From contig NZ_KE148312.1 in assembly GCF_000238055.2 (NCBI RefSeq), positions 1,732,501 to 1,796,500 on the forward strand: a stretch of 64,000 bases of DNA, written 5' to 3'. Both the position numbers and the translations under genes were made by a program. This DNA comes from Oribacterium parvum ACB1. Lineage in GTDB: Bacteria > Bacillota > Clostridia > Lachnospirales > Lachnospiraceae. Shown here piece by piece: positions 25,786 to 34,637 of this stretch. How positions within the stretch are numbered: the stretch's first letter is position 1; the number at the start of each line of letters is the position of its first letter. Below the pieces are notes generated by a model. The model was given only the letters and a program-made list of their open reading frames with translations. It was not told where the DNA came from and did no database searches.

Positions 25786-27543
25786 ATGCATAAGAAAGTT
25801 TGTACAGCCCTTGCTTTAACATTGTCTTTTGCTATGGCGTCTATGCCGGCATTGGCAGGAGAAAGGGCGGCCTTGGTAAAAGGAAGTTTGGTGAATATTC
25901 GTGCGGAGGCCACTGTGAAGAGCAATAAAGTCACCAATCTTTTTTCGAATGCTTCCATTACCGTAAATGACCCGGTGCAGGGAAGTGACGGTTCGACTTG
26001 GTATCCGGTTAAGTATGCCGGAGGCCAAGGATATATCCGTTCCGATTTTGTGAAGTTCCCGGTGCAATATCAGAGAGACGAAGCTTTTGAAAATGAATTG
26101 AATCAACAAGGCTTTCCGGAGTCCTACAAGGAAGGACTTCGTAATCTTCATGCGGAATTTCCGAGCTGGCGTTTTCAGGGGATGAAGACCAATCTGAATT
26201 GGGATGCGGTGTTGAATGGAGAGATGGAAGGTACCAGCAGCCTTGTGGATAAAAATGCCATTTCCTCTTGGAAATCAACCGATGCAGGTAAATATGACTG
26301 GAACAGCGGAACATGGCCGGGATTTGACGGGGCCAAATGGGTGGCAGCTTCCAGAGCTTTAACTGCTTATTATCTTGATCCGAGAAATTTTATGGATGAG
26401 TCCTATATCTTCCAGTTTTTGTTACATAATTATAATCCGGAGGAACAGACCGCAGAAGGTCTTTCTTCCGTGTTAAAGGGCACATTTATGGAAAGTGCGA
26501 CTGCTTCAACTGTGGAAGAAAGTACTGCTTCTCAACAGGAAAGTACGGCTGCCGCTCCTACTGATGATACTTCTTCCTTCGTTTCCGGAGACAATGTCAT
26601 TGTTTCAGCTGCGGGGCCGGGAGAGTTTGTGTCCGGCGGAAGCGGTTCCGGTGGAAATACCGGAGGTGACACAGTAAAGCGTTCCGGTATCGACTATACA
26701 GGAATTCTCATGAAAGCGGCGGAAACTACAAAGCAAAATCCCTATGTCCTTGCAGCTATGATTTTACAGGAACAGGGAAAGGGGACCAGCGGTTCCGTTT
26801 CCGGTGCATCCGGTTTCTACAACTATTTTAATGTAGGAGCCTACGCGGCAAACGGTATGGGGGCTGTAGAAAGAGGCTTATGGTACGCGGGGCAGAGCGG
26901 TTCCTATGGAAGACCGTGGAATTCTCATGAAAAATCTATCCTTGGAGGGGCGCAGTTTTTTGCAGAAAACTATCTGAATGCGGGACAGAATACCTTGTAC
27001 TTAAAGAAGTGGAATGTACAAGGAGCCAATCTGTATAAGCACCAATATATGACCAATGTGCAAGGAGCGGCAGAGGAAGGGGCAAAGCTTGCTAAGGCTT
27101 ATACTGCCGAGATGAGACAAAAAGCACTTGTTTTTAACATTCCAATCTATGAAAATATGCCTGCTGAAAGAGCGGCTATTCCGACCGGAACGGGAAGTCC
27201 CAACAACAGACTTACCTCCTTATCGATATCGGGATACAATTTAAGTCCCTCTTTTAGTGGAGAAAATGAAAACTACAGTATCAGTCTGTCCAATGGAACG
27301 AAGTCTTTAGATATTGCAGCAACTGCGGTAGATGCTAAGGCGCAGATTAAGGGAAATGGAAATCAGAGCGTAGAAGGAAGAGATAGCGTTGTTATTACCG
27401 TAAAAGCGGAGAACGGAAGCGAGAAAAACTATACGATTAAGCTTAACTATGGCGGTGCTACAGCAAATCAGACTAGCTCCGGAAGTGGCGGAAACGAAAG
27501 CGGAGTGGAAATTATCGAGGTAGGAAAGGCTCCTTTGTCATAA
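25786..27543 (+). CDS. secreted SH3-glucosaminidase with cadherin-like domain
   Basis: Probable wall hydrolase, 585 residues. Signal peptide to about residue 24 (ends PALAG). A bacterial SH3 domain (about 27-88) is followed by a spacer rich in Ser/Thr/Gly (about 235-300), a glucosaminidase-type domain (about 305-450, with QEQGKG, FYNYFNVGAY and a GGAQFFAENY segment) and a C-terminal cadherin-like beta-sandwich (about 480-560). Would cleave peptidoglycan GlcNAc linkages during growth or separation. GAGGAGA precedes the ATG. The next gene starts 20 bases later. Confidence 0.85.
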   Translation: MHKKVCTALALTLSFAMASMPALAGERAALVKGSLVNIRAEATVKSNKVTNLFSNASITVNDPVQGSDGSTWYPVKYAGGQGYIRSDFVKFPVQYQRDEAFENELNQQGFPESYKEGLRNLHAEFPSWRFQGMKTNLNWDAVLNGEMEGTSSLVDKNAISSWKSTDAGKYDWNSGTWPGFDGAKWVAASRALTAYYLDPRNFMDESYIFQFLLHNYNPEEQTAEGLSSVLKGTFMESATASTVEESTASQQESTAAAPTDDTSSFVSGDNVIVSAAGPGEFVSGGSGSGGNTGGDTVKRSGIDYTGILMKAAETTKQNPYVLAAMILQEQGKGTSGSVSGASGFYNYFNVGAYAANGMGAVERGLWYAGQSGSYGRPWNSHEKSILGGAQFFAENYLNAGQNTLYLKKWNVQGANLYKHQYMTNVQGAAEEGAKLAKAYTAEMRQKALVFNIPIYENMPAERAAIPTGTGSPNNRLTSLSISGYNLSPSFSGENENYSISLSNGTKSLDIAATAVDAKAQIKGNGNQSVEGRDSVVITVKAENGSEKNYTIKLNYGGATANQTSSGSGGNESGVEIIEVGKAPLS

Positions 27544-27563
27544 AGGAAGGGAAGTGAGAAGCT

Positions 27564-28769
27564 ATGATGAAAATGAAAACAATCTTGATAAGCTTAATGC
27601 TGGGCATACTATTTTCCTTCACCTGTTTTGCTGCAGACGGTCAGCTCAGCTTTTCCGATCCGTCAGGGAACGTAGGAGAGAACATTACTTTGAATTTAAA
27701 AGTAAAAAGTGATACTCCCCTTTCTCGTGCAGATATAAGCTTGCGCTACGACGGCAACGCCCTGCAGTTTGTATCCGGTACGGATACGGATGGAGGAGCG
27801 GGAACGCTTCGGGTTCATGGAAGCGGAGACCAAAGCGAAAGCAATACCTTGGCATATATTTTGGAGTTCAAAGTATTGAGTGCCGGGACCTCTACAATTA
27901 ACGTGGAAAAGCAGGAGGTTTACACGCAGGACGAGTCTTTGTTAAATCTCACCCATGTCGGTGCTTCTACCGTAACTGCAACAGGCGGTGAAGCGGAGCC
28001 GGCAGAATCCGCATCCGAGAGTGCATCGTCCGAGACGGAGGAAAGCAAGGAAGAAAAAGAAGAAACAGTAAATGAAGGAGTAAAGCTTACCGCTAAGGAT
28101 AAGAGCATTACCATCATGAATCCCGGTTCAGACGTACAGGTTCCGGCAGGATTTTTGGAGAGTACCATTGATGTTGACGGACACCAGGTAAAGGGATGGG
28201 TGTGGAAGGCGGAGTCTGACCACCAGTACATCATTATCTATGGTATGAATGATGCCGGAGACTTGAACTTTTATCGTTACGACTTAAAAGAGAAGACCAT
28301 TCAAAGATATTTTCAGGATCCTCTGGAGGAAGAGCAGAAGAAAAACGCAGAAAGCTATCCCGAGCTTCTGAATCGATACGACAGTCTGGTGGGAAAGTTT
28401 AATACGCAGTTTATTCTTTCCTGTGTTTTCGGATTTTTGGCTTTACTTTCGGTTGTACTTGCCGCTTTCTTATGGCAGGAAAGAAACAGACTGAAGAGAA
28501 TTATCGCATTTCAGAAGGATAACATAGGAATCGATAAAAAAGAGCTACGTCCAAATGTAGAGGGTATTTCTTTGAAATCGTTTGATAAGGATGAGGAGAA
28601 GCTGGATCAGACAAAGATGATTACTTCTGTACGGGAATCGCTTATAGAAGATGATTTGGAGGACGAAGATTTAGGTGCAACCAGAGCCATTTCCGTAGAG
28701 CGAAGAGAAGAGACAAAGAAAAAGGAAGAGGAATCAGAAGATACAGAATTAGAGATTGAAGATTTGTAA
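27564..28769 (+). CDS. membrane-anchored cohesin-like protein
   Basis: 401 residues. Signal peptide to about residue 23 (CFAA), then a cohesin-type beta-sandwich (about 25-140). An acidic Ser/Glu linker (about 145-175), a small second domain (about 178-260), one membrane helix (about 282-305) and an acidic cytoplasmic tail with several Thr/Ser follow. Cohesin folds bind dockerins in cellulosomes, but single cohesin-like domains also occur in other surface proteins. No dockerin is seen nearby. The cytoplasmic tail would allow signalling or phosphorylation, which is inference. Starts ATGATG; the first is listed. Confidence 0.7.
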   Translation: MMKMKTILISLMLGILFSFTCFAADGQLSFSDPSGNVGENITLNLKVKSDTPLSRADISLRYDGNALQFVSGTDTDGGAGTLRVHGSGDQSESNTLAYILEFKVLSAGTSTINVEKQEVYTQDESLLNLTHVGASTVTATGGEAEPAESASESASSETEESKEEKEETVNEGVKLTAKDKSITIMNPGSDVQVPAGFLESTIDVDGHQVKGWVWKAESDHQYIIIYGMNDAGDLNFYRYDLKEKTIQRYFQDPLEEEQKKNAESYPELLNRYDSLVGKFNTQFILSCVFGFLALLSVVLAAFLWQERNRLKRIIAFQKDNIGIDKKELRPNVEGISLKSFDKDEEKLDQTKMITSVRESLIEDDLEDEDLGATRAISVERREETKKKEEESEDTELEIEDL

Positions 28770-28815
28770 AGAGTTGTAATAGGGAATCCGCCTGTAATGA
28801 AGGTGGCGTATAAAA

Positions 28816-28857
28816 CTGTGAAGGTCTTTATTGAGAAGAATAAAGGGTCACGGTTTT
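28816..28857 (+). terminator. probable terminator after the cohesin-like gene
   Basis: An interrupted stem: CTGTGA with TCACGG (one wobble) and an inner TTTATT with AATAAA around GAGAAG, followed by TTTT. It lies between the cohesin-like gene and clpC, so clpC probably has its own promoter; none is convincing, though AT-rich TATATAAG is near 28863. Confidence 0.5.
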
Positions 28858-28892
28858 CTGCGTATATAAGTATAAAGGAATAGGGTGAAAAG

Positions 28893-31349
28893 ATGAATCA
28901 GTTTACTATACAGGCCCAAAGAGCGTTACAGCTGGCAATTGAGGTTGCTGAGGAATGTCACCACCAGTACATCGGGACGGAACATATCCTTTTGGGGCTG
29001 GTTCGGGAAGGGACAGCGGTTGCCGGAAAGGTTTTAAAGGCAAACAATGTTACGGAAGATAAAATTATAGAAATGATTGCCAAGTTTATCAGTACGGATG
29101 GTAAACTTTCCATTGCCGACCCAAGCGGATACACACCTTCCGCAAAGCGACTGTTGGAACAGGCAATGCAGGAGGCCAAAGAAAGCGGCTCTCATTTGGT
29201 AGGAACAGAACATTTACTTCTTGCAATGTTAAAGGACGGAAACTGCGTGGCTTCCAGGATTATTTCCACCTTGGGAGCATCTGCACAGAAAATATATTCT
29301 CAGCTGAATTCCGCTATGGGAAGAGATCAATTTGTGGAAAATAAATCCCAAAAGGATGGTGCAGGAAGAAATTCTCAGACGCCGACTTTGGATCAATATT
29401 CCAGAGATCTGACTTCTTTGGCAAGAGAGGGAAAGCTGGATCCCGTGGTCGGAAGAGAAGCGGAGATTATGAGGATGATACAGATTCTCTCCAGAAGAAC
29501 CAAGAACAATCCTTGCCTGGTCGGAGAACCCGGAGTCGGAAAAACGGCAGTTGTGGAAGGATTGGCAAACAGGATTGCTTCTTCCGATGTGCCTGAAATT
29601 ATTGCCAAGAAAAGACTTCTTACATTGGATCTTTCCGCGATGGTTGCCGGATCTAAGTATAGGGGAGAGTTTGAAGAGAGAATTAAGCGTGTTATTTCCG
29701 AGGCGAGAAATGATGGTGAGGTTCTCCTCTTTATTGATGAAATTCATACCCTAATCGGAGCGGGGGGAGCGGAAGGCGCCTTGGATGCGGCAAATATTTT
29801 AAAGCCGGCTTTGGCAAGGGGAGAGCTGCAAATTATCGGCGCTACAACTTTAGAAGAATACAGAAAGCATATTGAAAAGGATGCTGCCTTGGAAAGACGA
29901 TTCCAGCCGATTACGGTAGAAGAGCCAAGTGAAGAGGAAAGCATTGCGATTCTTCGGGGAATTAAGGAAAAGTATGAGGAACATCATAAGGTAAGCATTG
30001 ATGATGGTGCTATATTAGCTGCCGTAAAATTCAGTTCCCGCTATATTAATGACCGTTATTTACCGGATAAGGCTATTGACCTTATTGATGAAGCCGCTTC
30101 CAAGCTTCGTATTTTGAACAGTGGAGAGCCTAGAAATATTAAACGTCTTCGAGAACAGCTTATGGAGCTGGAGATAGAGAAAGAAGAGTGTATCCGGAAG
30201 GAGGATTTTGAGGCAGCTTCTCAGATTAAGAAGAAACAGGAGCAAAAGAAGAAAAAGCTGGATCACGATCTGGAGCTTTGGAAGAAAGACACGGAAGAGA
30301 ATAAGCTTCATGTGACGGAGTCGGATATTGCCAATGTGGTTTCGGAATGGACTAAAATTCCGGCTAAAAAACTGAGCGAATCGGAGAGTGTAAAGCTTCG
30401 TAAGCTGGAGGACCTTCTTCATACTCGAGTAATAGGGCAGAATGAGGCGGTTCATGCCGTATCGCAGGCGATTAAGAGAGGAAGAGTAGGTTTAAAGGAT
30501 CCAAAGCGTCCTATCGGCTCTTTTATGTTCCTCGGGCCTACCGGTGTAGGAAAAACGGAACTTTCCAAAGCACTTGCTGAAGTGGTTTTCGGTTCGGAAC
30601 AGAATCTTATTCGTGTAGATATGTCCGAATATATGGAGAAATATAGCGTTTCCAAAATGATTGGTTCTCCTCCAGGCTATGTCGGTTATGATGAAGGGGG
30701 ACAGCTCTCCGAGAAGGTTAGAAGAAACCCATACTCCGTTATTCTTTTTGATGAGATAGAAAAGGCGCATCCGGATGTTTTGAATATTCTTTTACAGGTT
30801 TTGGATGATGGACATATTACCGATTCGCAGGGAAGGAAGGTTTCCTTTAAAAATACGATTATCATTATGACCTCCAATGTCGGTGCGGAACAAATCATGA
30901 GTCCCAAGAAATTGGGCTTTGATTCTCCGGCAGGACAGGGCGACGGAGATTATAATTACATGAAAAATAAGGTTTTAGAGGAGCTGAAACGCTTGTTTAA
31001 ACCGGAATTTTTGAATCGTATTGATGAAATCATTGTCTTCCGTCCAATTAGTAAGGAAGATATGTCCAAGATTTTGGATATTCTTTTGAAGAACCTATAT
31101 AAGAGAGCTAAGGGGGAGATGAACCTTGGCATTAACCTCGATAAGAAGGCTAAGACTTTTCTGATAGAGAAGGGTTATGATCCGAAATTCGGTGCTCGTC
31201 CTTTGAAGAGAACCATTCAGACAGAGGTAGAGAATCTGCTATCAGAAGCTATTTTGGATGGAGATGTGCAGGCAGGAGAAAGGGTGAACCTGCGTGTAGA
31301 TAAAAACGGAGAGAGTTTAAGAACCGCTGTTAGAAAAGAAAAAGTGTAA
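28893..31349 (+). CDS. clpC: ClpC AAA+ unfoldase
   Basis: 818-residue Hsp100 ATPase that feeds proteins to ClpP. Two N-terminal Clp repeats (about 1-150), first AAA+ with GEPGVGKT (about 211), the middle domain with a UVR-type motif (about 425-460), second AAA+ with GPTGVGKT (about 548), and the C-terminal small domain. In many Firmicutes clpC follows ctsR-mcsA-mcsB; those genes are not here and no CtsR box was seen upstream. radA follows after 24 bases. Confidence 0.96.
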   Translation: MNQFTIQAQRALQLAIEVAEECHHQYIGTEHILLGLVREGTAVAGKVLKANNVTEDKIIEMIAKFISTDGKLSIADPSGYTPSAKRLLEQAMQEAKESGSHLVGTEHLLLAMLKDGNCVASRIISTLGASAQKIYSQLNSAMGRDQFVENKSQKDGAGRNSQTPTLDQYSRDLTSLAREGKLDPVVGREAEIMRMIQILSRRTKNNPCLVGEPGVGKTAVVEGLANRIASSDVPEIIAKKRLLTLDLSAMVAGSKYRGEFEERIKRVISEARNDGEVLLFIDEIHTLIGAGGAEGALDAANILKPALARGELQIIGATTLEEYRKHIEKDAALERRFQPITVEEPSEEESIAILRGIKEKYEEHHKVSIDDGAILAAVKFSSRYINDRYLPDKAIDLIDEAASKLRILNSGEPRNIKRLREQLMELEIEKEECIRKEDFEAASQIKKKQEQKKKKLDHDLELWKKDTEENKLHVTESDIANVVSEWTKIPAKKLSESESVKLRKLEDLLHTRVIGQNEAVHAVSQAIKRGRVGLKDPKRPIGSFMFLGPTGVGKTELSKALAEVVFGSEQNLIRVDMSEYMEKYSVSKMIGSPPGYVGYDEGGQLSEKVRRNPYSVILFDEIEKAHPDVLNILLQVLDDGHITDSQGRKVSFKNTIIIMTSNVGAEQIMSPKKLGFDSPAGQGDGDYNYMKNKVLEELKRLFKPEFLNRIDEIIVFRPISKEDMSKILDILLKNLYKRAKGEMNLGINLDKKAKTFLIEKGYDPKFGARPLKRTIQTEVENLLSEAILDGDVQAGERVNLRVDKNGESLRTAVRKEKV

Positions 31350-31373
31350 GAAAAATAGGAAAAGGAAGGAAGC

Positions 31374-32747
31374 ATGGCAAAAAGTCTAAGTCGTTTTTTT
31401 TGTAAAGAGTGCGGGTATGAAACCATCAAATGGTTTGGACAGTGCCCTTCCTGTAAAAGTTGGAATACTATGGTGGAGGCCCCGAAAGAAAGTCCGGAGA
31501 AAAGCAAGGCATTTTCCAGAATTGGAAGCACCCAGAGAGCAGAAGTAAAGCAGCTGAAGGATATTGTCTTGAGAGAAGAAGACCGACTTTCATCGGGCTA
31601 TAGTGAACTAGATAGGGTTTTGGGAGGCGGTATTGTAACCGGCTCCCTTATTCTCTTGGGAGGGGATCCCGGTATTGGAAAATCCACTATTTTTCTTTCG
31701 ATGAGTCTGTATCTTGGAAAAATAGGGAAAAAAGTGCTTTATGTATCCGGAGAGGAGTCTCTGAAACAGATTAAATTAAGAGCGGAAAGGATGCAAAAAG
31801 CGGAGGGTGAGGTTTATTTTCTTTCTGAAACCAATTTAAAGAATATTGCAGAAGCGGTAGAGGAAATACAGGCTGACTTTATGGTTATTGACTCGATTCA
31901 GACCATGTACTTGGAGGAAATAGCTGCGTCTCCCGGTTCTGTCAGCCAAGTAAGGGAATGTACTGCTGCACTTTTACGTATTGCTAAAGAAAAGGGAATT
32001 GCTATCGGCATTGTGGGTCATGTTACAAAGGATGGAAATGTGGCAGGACCGAAGATTTTGGAACATATGGTAGATGTGGTTCTTTACTTTGAAGGAGAGA
32101 AGAATACACAGCTTAGAATCCTTTACGGACAGAAAAATCGTTTCGGATCCACCAATGAAATTGCTGTTTTTACTATGGAGGCAAACGGACTGGAGGAGGT
32201 GAAAAATCCTTCCGAATTTCTCCTTTCCGGAAGGGCTGTAGAGTCTTCCGGTTCTGTAGTTTCCTCCGGTATAGAAGGAACAAGGCCGCTTCTTATGGAA
32301 ATACAGGGTCTATTGGTTCCGACGAGTTTCGGTATCCCGAGACGTACCGCAAACGGAATGGACTATAATCGACTGAATATGCTGCTTGCTATTATGGAAA
32401 GACGTTTGGGGATAGAGTGCTCCAAATTTGATGCATATATTAACATTACAGGTGGCATGCGTATTTCCGAGCCCTCTGTAGATCTGGCGGTTATTCTGGC
32501 ACTTCTGTCCAGTTACCGTAATATTCCGCTCAAAGAGGATATCATGGTTTTCGGAGAGGTGGGATTATCCGGGGAGGTTAGGGCTGTCAGCCAAAGCAAG
32601 CAAAGAATAGAAGAAGCGAAGAGACTTGGCTTTCGTCGGATTGTTCTGCCTGCATACCATTTTCAAAAGGATGTCTATATCAGTAAAGATATTGAATTGA
32701 TTCCTGTAAAAAACATAAGAGAAGCGTTGACAATCTTTAAAAACTAG
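31374..32747 (+). CDS. radA: DNA repair protein RadA
   Basis: 457-residue RecA-like helicase that processes recombination intermediates. N-terminal C4 zinc finger (CKECGYE...CPSC), Walker A GGDPGIGKST (about 99-108), the RadA-specific KNRFG (about 253-257) and a C-terminal Lon-protease-like domain. The clpC-radA pairing is conserved in Firmicutes; disA, which often follows, is replaced here by tRNA-Trp. Its last codons contain the tRNA promoter. Confidence 0.96.
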   Translation: MAKSLSRFFCKECGYETIKWFGQCPSCKSWNTMVEAPKESPEKSKAFSRIGSTQRAEVKQLKDIVLREEDRLSSGYSELDRVLGGGIVTGSLILLGGDPGIGKSTIFLSMSLYLGKIGKKVLYVSGEESLKQIKLRAERMQKAEGEVYFLSETNLKNIAEAVEEIQADFMVIDSIQTMYLEEIAASPGSVSQVRECTAALLRIAKEKGIAIGIVGHVTKDGNVAGPKILEHMVDVVLYFEGEKNTQLRILYGQKNRFGSTNEIAVFTMEANGLEEVKNPSEFLLSGRAVESSGSVVSSGIEGTRPLLMEIQGLLVPTSFGIPRRTANGMDYNRLNMLLAIMERRLGIECSKFDAYINITGGMRISEPSVDLAVILALLSSYRNIPLKEDIMVFGEVGLSGEVRAVSQSKQRIEEAKRLGFRRIVLPAYHFQKDVYISKDIELIPVKNIREALTIFKN

Positions 32748-32755
32748 AGTAAAAT
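32727..32755 (+). promoter_or_regulatory. promoter of tRNA-Trp inside the 3' end of radA
   Basis: Consensus TTGACA (32727-32732) and TAAAAT (32750-32755) with a 17-base spacer. The -35 is in the radA coding sequence and the -10 just past its stop. Transcription would begin near 32762, about 16 bases before the mature tRNA. Confidence 0.8.
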
Positions 32756-32777
32756 TATAACGTTGTTTTTTCAGCAA

Positions 32778-32848
32778 AGGGGATTAGTTCAAGGGTAGAG
32801 CAACGGTCTCCAAAACCGCCGATGGGGGTTCGAATCCCTCATCCCCTG
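32778..32848 (+). tRNA. trnW: tRNA-Trp (anticodon CCA)
   Basis: Full cloverleaf of 71 bases: acceptor AGGGGAT with ATCCCCT, D arm GTTC/GAGC, anticodon loop CTCCAAA giving CCA, T arm with GGTTCGAAT. Discriminator base G, and the 3' CCA is not encoded. The outermost anticodon-stem pair (27-43) reads as A-C, so the stem has four firm pairs. The sequence resembles Bacillus tRNA-Trp. Confidence 0.96.
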
Positions 32849-32886
32849 CTATCAGAGAACCTCGGGAATTGAGTCACGATTGGCTT

Positions 32887-32906
32887 AAAACCTGGGGTTT
32901 TTAATT
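32887..32906 (+). terminator. weak terminator-like hairpin after tRNA-Trp
   Basis: AAAACC and GGTTTT (32887-32892 and 32896-32901) around a 3-base loop, followed by a T-rich stretch. Short stem; it could end the tRNA transcript or be partly read through into the transporter gene. Confidence 0.35.
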
Positions 32907-32922
32907 TTATGAAGGAGGGGCG

Positions 32923-34524
32923 ATGAAAGAGGTAAGGGAAGAGAAGATTAAAGCAGTAAAAGTTATAGAACAAGAAGTAAAAGAAAAAGTAGAAAAAGAA
33001 GCAGAACAAAAAGTAGAACAAGAAGTAGAGCAAAAAGTAGAAAAAGAGGTAGAGCAAAAAGTAGAAAAAGAAGTAAAAGAAAAAGTAGAACAAGAAGTAG
33101 AACAAGTAGTAAAACAAATAATAAAAAAAGATGTAAAAACAAAAGTGAAAGTAGAAGCAAAAGAAGATAAAACGAAGACTGTCATGTTGGATCTTTCAAA
33201 GGGAGATCCCATGAAGCTGATTTTACGATTTGCATTACCGATGTTACTGGGAACGCTGTTTCAGCAGTTTTACAGTATGGTGGATACTATTATTGTGGGA
33301 AAGCTTTTGGGACTGAATGCGCTTGCCGGTGTGGGTTCAACCGGAGCTATCAGTTTTATGATTAATGGTTTTGTAATTGGTTGTTGTGCGGGGTTTGCAA
33401 TCCCGGTTGCACAGAAGTTCGGTGCAAAGCAGGAAGATAAGTTAAGAAAATATGTAGGAAATATTCTTTGGCTCAATCTAATTATTGCCGGTATAATGAC
33501 GGTGATTATAGGATTCTTAACCAATGCTATTTTGCGAGGGATGAATACACCTGAAGAAACTTTTTCCTACGCCTATGACTATATTTTTATTATTTTCTTG
33601 GGAATTCCCACGACCTTTTTATACAATATGACAAGTTCCATTATTCGTTCTCTGGGCGACTCCAAAACGCCGGTGTTATTTTTGGTTTTTGCTGCAGTTT
33701 TAAATATTATTCTGGATTTTGTTAGTATTTATTTCTTGGGCTTCGGAGTGGATGGACCGGCTTATGCAACTGTTATCTCTCAGCTTCTTTCCGGTCTTCT
33801 CTGCTTAGTTTTTATGCAGAAAAAGTTTCCTATTTTACATTTGAAAAAGGGGGATTTGCGTTGGGAGCGACATTATTATAAAAGGCTTTTATTTATGGGG
33901 ATTCCAATGGGACTACAGTACAGCATTACTGCAATCGGCTCCGTTGTTTTACAGACAGCGGTTAACGGCTTAGGTGCATCCCCTATGGCTGCTATTGCTG
34001 CAGGGCAGAGAATCAGCGGATTCTGTTGTTGTGTTTTTGATGCGTTGGGAGCAACGATGGCGACCTATGCAGGTCAAAATGCAGGTGCGGGAGAATATCA
34101 TCGGATTAAAAAAGGGGTTTGGGAAGCCACAAAATTAGGTGCTTTTTATGCTATCTTGATTTGTGTGATTCTTATTTTTGCGGGTGGAGAAATTCCGAAG
34201 ATTTTTATTGACGCCAAAGAGACAGAAGTGCTTACCATGACAAGGCAGTTTTTAATCTATAATTCTCTTTTTTATATTCCGCTTACCATTGTCAACGTTT
34301 GGCGTTTTTCCATACAAGGTATGGGATTTTCAGGCTTTGCCATGCTGGCAGGAGTGAGCGAGATGATTGCAAGATCTTTGGTTGCTTTTGTCTTTATCCC
34401 GATTTTTGGATATGTTGCTGCTTGCTTTGCCTCGCCTTTGGCATGGCTTTTTGCTGATTCTTTTTTGATTCCTGCTTTTTACCAGTGCTTAAAAAAACTG
34501 AAAGGGAGAACGCCGATTATTTAA
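32923..34524 (+). CDS. MATE-family efflux transporter with repetitive N-terminal extension
   Basis: 533 residues. From residue 88 (MLDLSKGDPMKLILRFALPM) it is a normal MATE/NorM-type exporter with about twelve helices, which expels organic cations in exchange for Na+ or H+. In front is an 87-residue hydrophilic extension in which an aliphatic residue recurs every fourth position from 11 to 75, with Glu, Lys and Gln between. The ATG at 32923 has a very strong site (GAAGGAGGGG), so the extension is probably translated. An internal start at residue 88 has no comparable site. Confidence 0.88.
   Translation: MKEVREEKIKAVKVIEQEVKEKVEKEAEQKVEQEVEQKVEKEVEQKVEKEVKEKVEQEVEQVVKQIIKKDVKTKVKVEAKEDKTKTVMLDLSKGDPMKLILRFALPMLLGTLFQQFYSMVDTIIVGKLLGLNALAGVGSTGAISFMINGFVIGCCAGFAIPVAQKFGAKQEDKLRKYVGNILWLNLIIAGIMTVIIGFLTNAILRGMNTPEETFSYAYDYIFIIFLGIPTTFLYNMTSSIIRSLGDSKTPVLFLVFAAVLNIILDFVSIYFLGFGVDGPAYATVISQLLSGLLCLVFMQKKFPILHLKKGDLRWERHYYKRLLFMGIPMGLQYSITAIGSVVLQTAVNGLGASPMAAIAAGQRISGFCCCVFDALGATMATYAGQNAGAGEYHRIKKGVWEATKLGAFYAILICVILIFAGGEIPKIFIDAKETEVLTMTRQFLIYNSLFYIPLTIVNVWRFSIQGMGFSGFAMLAGVSEMIARSLVAFVFIPIFGYVAACFASPLAWLFADSFLIPAFYQCLKKLKGRTPII
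32953..33147 (+). repeat. 12-bp tandem repeat encoding a four-residue repeat
   Basis: About 16 degenerate copies of a 12-base unit of type GTAGAAMAARAA, encoding V-E-(Q/K)-(E/K). The coding strand is almost all purine here. Higher-order copies of 24 bases are visible (for example V-E-Q-K-V-E-K-E runs). Probably grew by in-frame slippage. Confidence 0.9.
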
Positions 34525-34637
34525 ATGAGATTGATGTAAGGAGCTGATCTGTGTTTTGTGGGAATCACCGTTTTGAGAATTTTTTATTAAGAATTAAGAA
34601 AAAAAGTGGTTAATGTAGTCGTTTGCAAGGAGAAAAT

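Noticed and set aside
28770-28892. CtsR or CIRCE operator upstream of clpC
   Set aside because: No GGTCAAA-type direct repeat or CIRCE inverted repeat found; the structure there looks like a terminator.
32839-33212. Phe/Tyr-rich and Ser/Thr-rich open frames on the minus strand at the MATE N-terminal repeat
   Set aside because: They are the reverse of the purine-rich tandem repeat, which keeps all frames open.
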